64,000 nt of DNA from CAZTGZ01 sp964613385 (GTDB lineage Bacteria; Bacteroidota; Bacteroidia; NS11-12g; UBA9320): assembly GCA_964613385.1 (NCBI GenBank), contig CAZTGZ010000014.1, forward strand, positions 1 through 64,000, written 5' to 3'. The position numbers and the translations under genes are program-made. How positions within the stretch are numbered: position 1 is the stretch's first letter; every line of letters begins with the position of its first letter. Of this stretch, positions 17,973 to 24,860 are shown one piece after another. The notes beneath the pieces are model-generated. The model saw nothing but the letters and a program-made list of their open reading frames with translations, was not told the origin of the DNA and did not search any database.

Positions 17973-19418
17973 ATGACTTCTAAATGTGTAATTACTGCTG
18001 TACTGTTGGTTCTGTTTCACGGGTTGACGTGGTCACAGGAGAGCACCCCTGAAATCCGAACACTCAAAAGAATTCCATCCAATTCCAAACTGAGCATTAT
18101 GCTGCAAAGCCCACCGATTACCGAGGGGTATACCCGGCCTTCCAGACCACTTACACCAGCAGAAATATCTGAAATTAACAAACCGGCAACCGTTCAGGTA
18201 GTCAGTACCTATCATTTCACCGTAGCCTATCCCATTCCGGGTACTTTCATGATTCTATTATTAAAATTCGAAGCAGACAACGCCGCCAGGGCTGGACGAA
18301 TTGAAGACAACGGGGCTGCCAGACTGGAGTATATTCTGAATCGCATCTCCGAGAATCCTGCCCGTTATATCTCTCCTACTGCTCAATTGGCCACCATTAA
18401 TTTCAATCCGACAAGCACCGGATCCGGAGCTTTTATTACCCCTCAGGGACATGTAGTAACAAATGCTCATGTGATAGAAATTAGCCGGGAAACCTTTCAA
18501 ACCATGGGTGCTCAACAGATTCTTCAGGGCATAATTGAAAAAGAAATCGGTAGTCTGATCGACGCGTATCAAGCCAAACCCAACGAAGCAACCTTACAGG
18601 AATGTGCCAATAACATTTATGCCTATTACGGTCAGTTTTTAAAACTTACCCACGAAAATGTGGAATACAGTATTAAAACCGGTAAAACCATGGAAGACCC
18701 TAAGTATCAATTGCCCGCAGAATTGCTTACCTATGGAAGCGCCATTCCCGGTAAAGATGTAGCCATATTGAAGGTAAACGGGAGCAATTTCCCCACCATA
18801 GCCTTTGGTGACGACCGGATTTTGAAGACCGGAGAGAAGCTCTATGTGATGGGTTATCCCGGCACCATTGAGAACAATGAGGTATTGACGCAGGATATGA
18901 AGGAACCCTCCTTTACTGAGGGAATGATGAATGCCCGACAAACAACAGCGCAAGGCTGGACCGCCATTCAACTGGATGCTGCCACGTATCGCGGAAACAG
19001 CGGAGGACCGGTTTTTAACCAATATGGAGAAGTGGTGGGTTTGCTTACTTTCGGCAGCTTTAACGAAGACAAATCGGCTCTGATACAAGGGTTTAACTTT
19101 GTGGTTCCTTCGCATATCGTGGGAGAATTCACCCGTGCCGCCAAAATTCAACCCGCACTGGGTGTGGCCATGAATTTATACCGTGAAGCCCTGCAAATTC
19201 GCGAGAAAGACAGTGAAAAGTCTTATGAATTGATGCAGCAGGTAAAAACGTACAATCAGGATTGGCCATATTTTAACAATACCCTGGTTTATTCTGTTGG
19301 AAAAGCTCAACCCTGGTACATACAGGTTTGGAACCAGTTTAAATGGTACCATTATACAGGCATTGTCATCGCCCTGTTATATTTGGTCTATTGGATACTT
19401 AAGAAAGTATTCAACTGA
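17973..19418 (+). CDS. Secreted trypsin-like serine protease with C-terminal membrane anchor
   Basis: 481 residues from the ATG at 17973; a TTG two codons upstream is less likely. Signal peptide (MTSKCVITAVLLVLFHGLTWS). The peptidase S1/HtrA-like fold carries the catalytic triad: His in TNAHVIE (about 165), Asp in KDVAILKV (about 261) and Ser in YRGNSGGPVFN (about 343). There is an insert of about 80 residues between His and Asp, and no PDZ domain. A hydrophobic helix at the very end (YTGIVIALLYLVYWILKKVFN) should anchor it with the catalytic domain outside the cytoplasm, in the periplasm if it is an inner-membrane anchor. Substrates are unknown. It is divergent from kynU. Confidence 0.88.
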   Translation: MTSKCVITAVLLVLFHGLTWSQESTPEIRTLKRIPSNSKLSIMLQSPPITEGYTRPSRPLTPAEISEINKPATVQVVSTYHFTVAYPIPGTFMILLLKFEADNAARAGRIEDNGAARLEYILNRISENPARYISPTAQLATINFNPTSTGSGAFITPQGHVVTNAHVIEISRETFQTMGAQQILQGIIEKEIGSLIDAYQAKPNEATLQECANNIYAYYGQFLKLTHENVEYSIKTGKTMEDPKYQLPAELLTYGSAIPGKDVAILKVNGSNFPTIAFGDDRILKTGEKLYVMGYPGTIENNEVLTQDMKEPSFTEGMMNARQTTAQGWTAIQLDAATYRGNSGGPVFNQYGEVVGLLTFGSFNEDKSALIQGFNFVVPSHIVGEFTRAAKIQPALGVAMNLYREALQIREKDSEKSYELMQQVKTYNQDWPYFNNTLVYSVGKAQPWYIQVWNQFKWYHYTGIVIALLYLVYWILKKVFN

Positions 19419-19457
19419 AAAAAGTTCTCAATTTCGCCTTTTAAAATTGCTAATATT

Positions 19458-19871
19458 ATGTCCAGAATTAAAGTAGAAACTTCTATACCGGCTTCTCTGT
19501 CAGAAGTTTGGGATGCATATACAAAGCCGGAACATATCGTGAATTGGAATTTTGCCATAGACACATGGCATTGTCCTTATGCGGAAAATGACCTAAGAGT
19601 TGGCGGAAAATTTATTTCCAGAATGGCTGAAAAAGAAGGACCCATTTCCTTCGATTTCGGTGGGATTTATACCGATGTAAAACCTTTGGAAATCATAAAA
19701 TACGAAATGGAAGATGGCCGCAAGGTAGAAGTGTATTTTATACATCAGGGGTCAGAAACACAGGTCATTATTGACTTTGATGCCGAAACCCAGAATTCCG
19801 AAGAACTGCAACAACAAGGTTGGCAAGCCATACTGAACAATTTCAGCCGCTACGTCGTTAGTCTGAAGTAA
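19458..19871 (+). CDS. SRPBCC / AHSA1-like domain protein
   Basis: 137 residues, one START-like (SRPBCC) domain of the AHSA1 family: SLSEVWDAYTKPEHIVNWNF at the start, VGGKFISRM, FGGIYTDVKPLEIIKYEMEDG, and the helical end QQGWQAILNNFSRYV. The fold binds small hydrophobic ligands. The bacterial members have no agreed function, and despite the name there is no Hsp90 link to infer here. It ends six bp before the dioxygenase gene and is probably co-transcribed with it. Confidence 0.88.
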   Translation: MSRIKVETSIPASLSEVWDAYTKPEHIVNWNFAIDTWHCPYAENDLRVGGKFISRMAEKEGPISFDFGGIYTDVKPLEIIKYEMEDGRKVEVYFIHQGSETQVIIDFDAETQNSEELQQQGWQAILNNFSRYVVSLK

Positions 19872-19877
19872 AGAACC

Positions 19878-20785
19878 ATGGAACGCAAAGAATTCCTGCT
19901 TTCCGCTTTAACGCTCGCTGCCATGCCTACCTTAAGTTCGCTCAAAAAGATTACGGATACTTTTCCAAATCAATCCCGATTGATGCCGGTATTGTTCACA
20001 TCCCATGGCAATCCCATGGATATTCCCTTGTCGAGGGGAGAAAGACCTTTTTGGCAGGCTTTGTACGATTTGGGACAGGGATTGATGAAAAACCATGAAA
20101 TTAAGGCGGCAGTGGTGGTCTCGGCACATTGGTGCACCCGGGGTAGTTTTGTGAACATTTCCGAATCTCAAAACCAGATTTATGATTACTATGGGTTCCC
20201 TGAACATTATTACGACCCGAAGTATCATGCGAAAGGAGCACCTGAAATTGCAAAGGAAATCAGCCAAATGGTCCCTTCGGTTTCGGAATCAACGGATTGG
20301 GGTTTGGATCACGGTGCCTGGCCTATGTTGATGCACTTGTTCCCGGGAGCAAATGTTCCGGTGTTTCAGTTAAGTCTGGACTATTATGCGAAACCAGAGT
20401 ATCATTACAATTTAGGACTTCAGCTCAAAGAACTTCGAAAAAAGGGTGTTTTGATTATCGGAAGCGGCTCTCTGATTCCCAATTTACAGTTGGTAATGAG
20501 CAAAATGCGCACAGGAGCTATGCGTNNNNNNNNNNTGGTTGGGAAAGCGAATATGATGCCTGGTTGAAAACGCAACTCGACCAGCGGAATGTTCAAAATC
20601 TGATCAACTATGAAAACAGTCATGCTTTGGGCAAACTGGCGGCACCAACTCCGGATCATTATGTGCCGGTATTGTATTCCCTGGGATTGATGGATAAGGA
20701 GGACGAATTAAAATATTTTTACGATGGCGCTTCTCCATTGCCCGCTTTTAGCGAAAGAAGTTTTGTGCTGAGCCGGGAGGTATGA
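19878..20785 (+). CDS. ygiD: 4,5-DOPA-type extradiol dioxygenase (LigB/YgiD family), broken by assembly gap
   Basis: Family members open catechol rings by extradiol cleavage using a zinc or iron centre. The N-terminal part runs 19878-20525 and the C-terminal part continues in another frame from 20536 to the stop at 20785. Joined, they give about 300 residues. Metal-ligand regions are visible: TSHGNPMDIP, VVSAHWCTRG, LDHGAWPML and, after the gap, APTPDHYVPVLYSLG. The frame change coincides exactly with the ten N, so I read it as a wrong gap length (true length of form 3n+2), not a real frameshift. The first 20 or so residues (MERKEFLLSALTLAAMPTL) look like a weak signal or Tat-like leader, unusual for this enzyme. 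Confidence 0.85.
20526..20535. other. Scaffold gap (10 N) inside the dioxygenase gene
   Basis: Ten N between two matching parts of one gene that lie in different frames. The placeholder length is therefore wrong. The gap probably hides only a residue or two, because RTGAMR before it and GWESEYDAW after it are normally close together in this family. Confidence 0.95.
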
Positions 20786-20986
20786 GGTATATGTAATTTT
20801 TGGGATTCTTAACTATTTGAATTCCAATAAACTTACTATCAACCCATATTAATTACCTGAATTATATATGGCAATTTCTGAAATCAAACATAAATTTACC
20901 TTTCGATTCGGACTGTTCAGAAAGATTCTGATCAATAATTTGCCGGACCAATATGGTACTTTTTTCTGTATTAATGTAATAACACT

Positions 20987-21358
20987 ATGCAATTAGGAGC
21001 CTTTTCCATCAGTTTAAATGTGAGCAACATTCACAACTCTAAAGCCTTTTATGAAAAACTCGGATTCTCCGCAACCGGTGGCAATATTGACCAGGGTTGG
21101 GTGATTATGAAAAATGGCAGCACCGTTATCGGACTGTTTCACGGGATGTTTGAAGGGAATATTCTTACCTTTAATCCCGGTTGGGATCAGAATGCACAGG
21201 AAGTGAACCCTTTTACCGATGTGCGTGAAATCCAAAGTGAGTTATTGTCCAAGGGCATAGAAATTAATCAAAAAGCCGATCAGGATACTCAGGGCCCTGC
21301 ACATTTTGTGATGACTGATCCGGATGGCAATTCCATACTGGTGGATCAACACAGATAG
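20987..21358 (+). CDS. VOC family (glyoxalase-like) protein
   Basis: 123 residues, two beta-alpha-beta-beta-beta modules of the vicinal-oxygen-chelate fold: FSISLNVSNIHNSKAFYEKLGF at the start and GPAHFVMTDPDGNSILVDQH at the end, the usual VOC closing motif. Metal ligands are not obvious, and small VOC proteins of this kind have diverse or unknown activities. It lies 201 bp after the dioxygenase and 27 bp before a Crp/Fnr regulator. The 201-bp gap holds no gene I can support. Confidence 0.87.
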   Translation: MQLGAFSISLNVSNIHNSKAFYEKLGFSATGGNIDQGWVIMKNGSTVIGLFHGMFEGNILTFNPGWDQNAQEVNPFTDVREIQSELLSKGIEINQKADQDTQGPAHFVMTDPDGNSILVDQHR

Positions 21359-21385
21359 TCAAACATCCCGCGCGTTTTTCTGTTT

Positions 21386-21970
21386 ATGGATATGATGGCG
21401 ATGGACGCTTTGGTATCATATATAGAAAAACATGTTCCCTTATCTGAAACGGAAAAGCAATGGATCCTGGAAAAGTTCCGTATCCGACAGGTAAAGCGCA
21501 AGGAAACATTACTGAGAGAAGGAGAAGTTTGTCGCTTTGAGTTCTTTGTACTGAAAGGATGTTTTAAATCATACTTTTATGATGCAGAAGGCCGGGAAGT
21601 GATTATTTCCTTTGCCATTGAAAATTGGTGGTTAAGCGATTTGAGAAGTCTAACCGAAGGAATACCATCATCTCTGAACATAGAAGCACTCGAAAATTCT
21701 GAAGTAGCCTGCATATCTGCTGAAGACAAAACCCTATTGCTCGATAAAATACCGGCGCTGAATAAGATGTATCTCACTGTGGTTCAACGTGCGCTCATGG
21801 CTTTTATAGACCGTTATTACAACAGTGTGGCTATGAGTGCTTCGGAAAGATACCATCGATTTCTCCTGAAATTTCCCGGCTTGCCCTTGCGCATTCCCCA
21901 ACATGCCATCGCTTCCTATCTGGGTATTAGTCCTGAATTCCTCAGTAAAATAAGGGCCCGACGCAAATAA
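21386..21970 (+). CDS. Crp/Fnr family transcriptional regulator
   Basis: 194 residues. A cyclic-nucleotide-binding-like domain (about 15-130) includes KRKETLLREGEVCRFEFFVLKGCFKSYF and VIISFAIENWWLSDLRSL. A short C-terminal helix-turn-helix follows (LRIPQHAIASYLGISPEFLSKIRARR). The first of three close Met codons is used; the second or third may be the real start. The effector is unknown: the conserved phosphate-loop Arg of CRP is not evident. It may regulate the VOC gene 27 bp upstream or YceI downstream, but this is only proximity. Confidence 0.88.
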   Translation: MDMMAMDALVSYIEKHVPLSETEKQWILEKFRIRQVKRKETLLREGEVCRFEFFVLKGCFKSYFYDAEGREVIISFAIENWWLSDLRSLTEGIPSSLNIEALENSEVACISAEDKTLLLDKIPALNKMYLTVVQRALMAFIDRYYNSVAMSASERYHRFLLKFPGLPLRIPQHAIASYLGISPEFLSKIRARRK

Positions 21971-22071
21971 TTTGATATTTTAATGTATATACATCATTTC
22001 TTAATCTAGTTCAATGTTTCGAGGGTTGGCACCAACGCATCTTTGTACCATCAAATTAAATAGAACAAGAA

Positions 22072-22626
22072 ATGACAACAGCAACAGCTAATTCCAACAA
22101 GACATGGGCTCCGGATTTGAGCCACAGCGAAGTAACTTTTAAAGTAAAGCACATGATGATTTCTACTGTGAGCGGCAGATTCGAAAAATTCGATGCGGCT
22201 TTAGACGGGTTTGACGGCAGCAATCTCGAAGGGGCGAACATTCGTTTTTCGGCTGAAATCGCCAGTATCAATACGTCAAACGACCAACGCGATGCGCATT
22301 TGAAGTCGGCGGACTTTTTTGATGCCGAAAATCACCCTGTTATTTCCTTCCTGTCTGAAGAAATTAAATCAGCCGGAGGATCTTCTTATTTGGTGACCGG
22401 ACCATTGAGTATTCGCGGTAACAGTCGTCCGGTTCAATTTCAGGTTGAATTTGGTGGCGTATTAAATGATCCATGGGGAAATGCGAAAGCCGGATTTACC
22501 CTGAATGGCAAAATAAACCGTACAGATTTCGGCTTAAACTGGAATGCTGCCCTGGAAGCAGGAGGATGGCTGGTAGCTGAAGAAGTGCAATTTGCAGCAG
22601 AAGTGCAATTTGCAGGTCAGGCATAA
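22072..22626 (+). CDS. YceI family protein
   Basis: 184 residues, one YceI lipocalin-like domain: WAPDLSHSEVTFKVKHMMISTVSGRFEKFD, then GSSYLVTGPLSIRGNSRPVQF and FTLNGKINRTDFGLNWN. These proteins bind amphiphilic or isoprenoid molecules. No signal peptide is present, so this copy is probably cytoplasmic, unlike E. coli YceI. A near-consensus box (CATCTTTG, 22038-22045) stands upstream and a strong terminator follows, so it is likely transcribed alone. Confidence 0.92.
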   Translation: MTTATANSNKTWAPDLSHSEVTFKVKHMMISTVSGRFEKFDAALDGFDGSNLEGANIRFSAEIASINTSNDQRDAHLKSADFFDAENHPVISFLSEEIKSAGGSSYLVTGPLSIRGNSRPVQFQVEFGGVLNDPWGNAKAGFTLNGKINRTDFGLNWNAALEAGGWLVAEEVQFAAEVQFAGQA

Positions 22627-22661
22627 TTATATTCTCAAATCTTCATACTACTATTATTTTC

Positions 22662-22701
22662 AAAAATCCCACTTTCCGAAAGAAAGAGGGATTTTTTTTT
22701 T
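22662..22701 (+). terminator. Intrinsic terminator after the YceI gene
   Basis: AATCCC plus CTTTC pair with GAAAG plus GGGATT across one A-A mismatch, with a short CGAAA loop and a run of ten T. It begins 35 nt after the YceI stop codon. Confidence 0.9.
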
Positions 22702-22735
22702 GCAAATTGTGCAACTCATTTCAGCTTACACTTGA

Positions 22736-23332
22736 ATGAATGCAGATAGTTTATTACCTAAAGACGGTTGGATCAAATACATTCCAAACGCGCTGGATCC
22801 GAAGTCTGCAGAGCACTGCTTTGAAGAACTACTTCAGTTGATTTCCTGGGCATCCGATGAAGTCCGAATGTACGGGAAAGTGATTCAAACCCGCCGAAAA
22901 TTTGCCTGGTATGGTAATGAGCCTTTTGCCTATAGATACTCAAAAACCACCCGTGTGGCCCTGTATTGGGAACCGGTTTTGCTAACCATTAAAACGCAGG
23001 TGGAAGAATTGGCACAAGAAAGTTTCAATTCATGTCTTCTCAATTTATACCACAATGGTTCGGAAGGTATGGGCTGGCATAGCGATGACGAAAAGGAAAT
23101 GCAGGAAAATGGGATGATTGCGTCCTTGAGCCTGGGTGCCGGGCGTATTTTCAGATTTAAACATAAGCGGGAGCCACTGCAAACGGAGCTGCTGTTGGAA
23201 AATGGCAGTCTTTTGTTGATGGGCGGAGAAACCCAAAAGTTCTGGAAACATCAATTACCTGTCTCCAGGAAAGTAACTGGTGCCCGAATAAATCTGACCT
23301 TTAGGAATTTTGTGGGCAGAACAGGCAAATAA
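22736..23332 (+). CDS. alkB: AlkB-like 2-oxoglutarate/Fe(II) dioxygenase
   Basis: 198 residues. Oxidative demethylation of alkylated bases in nucleic acids is the family role. Iron ligands: His and Asp in GMGWHSDDEKEM and the second His in FWKHQLPVSRK. The 2-oxoglutarate Arg is in GARINLTFRNF. It resembles the ALKBH2/AlkB2-like bacterial type that begins with a short helical region and PKDGWIKYIPN. It stands alone; the next 660 bases are the repeat array. The symbol is by family, not a proof of orthology with E. coli AlkB. Confidence 0.92.
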   Translation: MNADSLLPKDGWIKYIPNALDPKSAEHCFEELLQLISWASDEVRMYGKVIQTRRKFAWYGNEPFAYRYSKTTRVALYWEPVLLTIKTQVEELAQESFNSCLLNLYHNGSEGMGWHSDDEKEMQENGMIASLSLGAGRIFRFKHKREPLQTELLLENGSLLLMGGETQKFWKHQLPVSRKVTGARINLTFRNFVGRTGK

Positions 23333-23359
23333 ATAAACCATCAGTAACGAAAAGAGTCG

Positions 23360-23916
23360 TTACCCGAACTGACACGCCGCATCCCCTGTCTAATCGAGTA
23401 GCGGCAAAAAGTATCAACTAATATCAAATGTTCAGGCATATGGCATGAGTCTCAATAAAAACGTTTGCCGCGTATCGAGAAGGACTTATACGCTTGCTGT
23501 TCTCGATACGCAGCATAATTAACCCAAAATTCTAACGAATACGCTTCTACTCCAAGCACTTAAACAACTTTCTGCTGCTACTCGACCCGACAAGCTGCAT
23601 CTCCTGTCTCTTCGAGTAGCGGCACAACGGATCAACTAAAATAAGATGTTCAGGCCTATGAAATAAGCCTCAATTAAAACGCTTGCCGCGTATCGAGAAG
23701 GACGTACTCGCTTGCCGTTCTCGATACGCGGCGCACTTAATCCGACTTTCCCTGAAAAACGCTTGAGCATCTTACACCTATGTATCATTCTGCCCCTACT
23801 CGAACTGACAAGCGATACGCAGCATCATTAACCCAAAAATCATTGAATCAGGCTTAAACAACTTACACCTACTCATCATTCTGCCCTTACTCGATCTGAC
23901 AAGCGATACGGGGCTT
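23360..23916. repeat. Repeat array 1: 91-bp period units, two carrying a 127-bp hairpin insert
   Basis: Units start at about 23360, 23578, 23796 and 23887. Successive distances are 218, 218 and 91 bp, so the first two units hold a 127-bp insert that the others lack. Plain units join CTACTCGAACTGACAAGC directly to GATACGCAGC (or GATACGGGGC). In full units those halves are separated. A full unit holds a left hairpin (CTACTCGA with TCGAGTAG, plus GACA with TGTC), a long inverted pair GCGGCA...TGCCGC, and a right hairpin with up to 15 perfect pairs (23685-23699 with 23718-23732) and an 18-nt loop. A further small hairpin (GTAACGA/TCGTTAC, 23344-23363) stands at the left edge. From 23917 to 23991 nothing else is recognisable. 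Confidence 0.9.
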
Positions 23917-23991
23917 GATTATAGACCGGCTAATCCCGGTTTTAAGACTCAGTAAACAATACAAACTAATCGCCTTGACCCTTAAAAACTG

Positions 23992-23999
23992 TATATTTG
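23992..23999 (+). promoter_or_regulatory. -7 promoter box of the PIN toxin gene
   Basis: TATATTTG, full TAnnTTTG match. The TTG at its end is the first possible start codon of the open frame, so that codon cannot be in the message. The next in-frame TTG, at 24021, becomes the likely start. Confidence 0.55.
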
Positions 24000-24020
24000 A
24001 GAACGGAAAGTCACAATGAA

Positions 24021-24485
24021 TTGATACAAAGAATATACATAGATACATCGGTTTTTGGTGGCCATTTTGACGAGGAGTTCAGAGAACACACTATTCCGTT
24101 ATTTGACAGAATTAGAGATAGAGAATTCATCATTTTGTATTCTGTAGTTACTCAAGATGAACTCGAAAATGCACCTGAAAAGGTCAAAGAACTTGTTAAA
24201 AGTCTTAAGGTCGAATTTACAGAATTTATTGAGTTAACTGACGAGGCAGTAGACTTAGCAACTGAATACATTTCGGAAAACGTTGTTGGACAAACAAGTT
24301 ATGCTGATTGTTTGCACATAGCATTGGCGACCATAAACCGTGCGGACTTTTTGGTAAGCTGGAATTTCAAGCATATAGTAAACATTGAAAAAATAAGAGG
24401 TTACAACTCAATTAACATTAAGAACGGATACAAACAATTAGAAATACGTTCACCAAGAGAATTTGAAAAATATGAAAACGATTGA
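24021..24485 (+). CDS. PIN-domain protein, probable VapC-like toxin
   Basis: 154 residues from the TTG at 24021; there is no in-frame ATG. A TTG at 23997 lies inside the promoter box. PIN nuclease domain: RIYIDTSVFGGHFDEEF holds the first acidic residue, LYSVVTQDELENAPE the conserved Glu, QTSYADCLHIALATINRADFLVSWNFKH the later Asp residues, ending IKNGYKQLEIRSPREF. PIN toxins cut RNA with Mg ions. The next gene overlaps it by 14 bp and has the size of an antitoxin. The toxin-first order is the reverse of classic vapBC. It lies between repeat array 1 and a half repeat copy. Confidence 0.85.
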   Translation: MIQRIYIDTSVFGGHFDEEFREHTIPLFDRIRDREFIILYSVVTQDELENAPEKVKELVKSLKVEFTEFIELTDEAVDLATEYISENVVGQTSYADCLHIALATINRADFLVSWNFKHIVNIEKIRGYNSINIKNGYKQLEIRSPREFEKYEND

Positions 24486-24624
24486 AAAATCATTTGACGC
24501 AGTAAAATTCATGCGTCAACAACGAGAAAAATTGAGTGAAAAACTATCTAAAATGACTAAGGTTGAAATTTTGGAATATTTCAAGAAACGGAAGACTCAG
24601 ACAACCATTAAACCCTGCTCCTAG
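24472..24624 (+). CDS. Small basic protein overlapping the PIN gene, probable antitoxin
   Basis: 50 residues, ATG at 24472, TAG at 24622-24624. It starts inside the last 14 bp of the PIN gene, so the two are translationally coupled. The sequence is helical and Lys/Glu-rich, with FDAVKFMRQQREKLSEKLS, then KVEILEYFKKRK and a Lys-Pro-Cys-Ser end. I recall similar small partners next to this type of PIN protein in Bacteroidota. No DNA-binding fold is obvious, so repression of its own promoter is not assured. The stretch from 24625 to 24737 shows no gene. Confidence 0.7.
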   Translation: MKTIEKSFDAVKFMRQQREKLSEKLSKMTKVEILEYFKKRKTQTTIKPCS

Positions 24625-24737
24625 CCGCGCTTTAGCAATATTGCCTTGACCTGGCATATGAGGAAATAAAAGGCAAAATCGACATCAACGAGACAGATTC
24701 TTGTATTACGTTCAATTTCTCATTTGTGAATCTACCT

Positions 24738-24859
24738 ACTCTCGACCCGACAAGCTACATACCCTGTCTCTTCGAGTAGCGGCAAAATTGATCAGTTAAA
24801 ACCAAATGTTCAGGATTATGGCATGAGCCTCAATTAAATCGTTTGCCGTGTATCGAGAA
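24738..24859. repeat. Truncated copy of the array repeat, ending at a gene's stop codon
   Basis: Aligns without indels to the first 122 bases of the full unit at 23578 (left hairpin, then the inner segment and the left arm GTATCGAGAA). It breaks off where the 18-nt loop should begin. One base later is the stop codon (24861-24863, reverse strand) of the large surface-protein gene. The right hairpin arm is missing. Confidence 0.85.
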
Positions 24860-24860
24860 A

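Noticed and set aside
23360..23916. CRISPR array
   Set aside because: The units are 91 bp with sequence-conserved 'spacers' that recur in array 2, no short identical direct repeat with unique spacers, and no cas genes.
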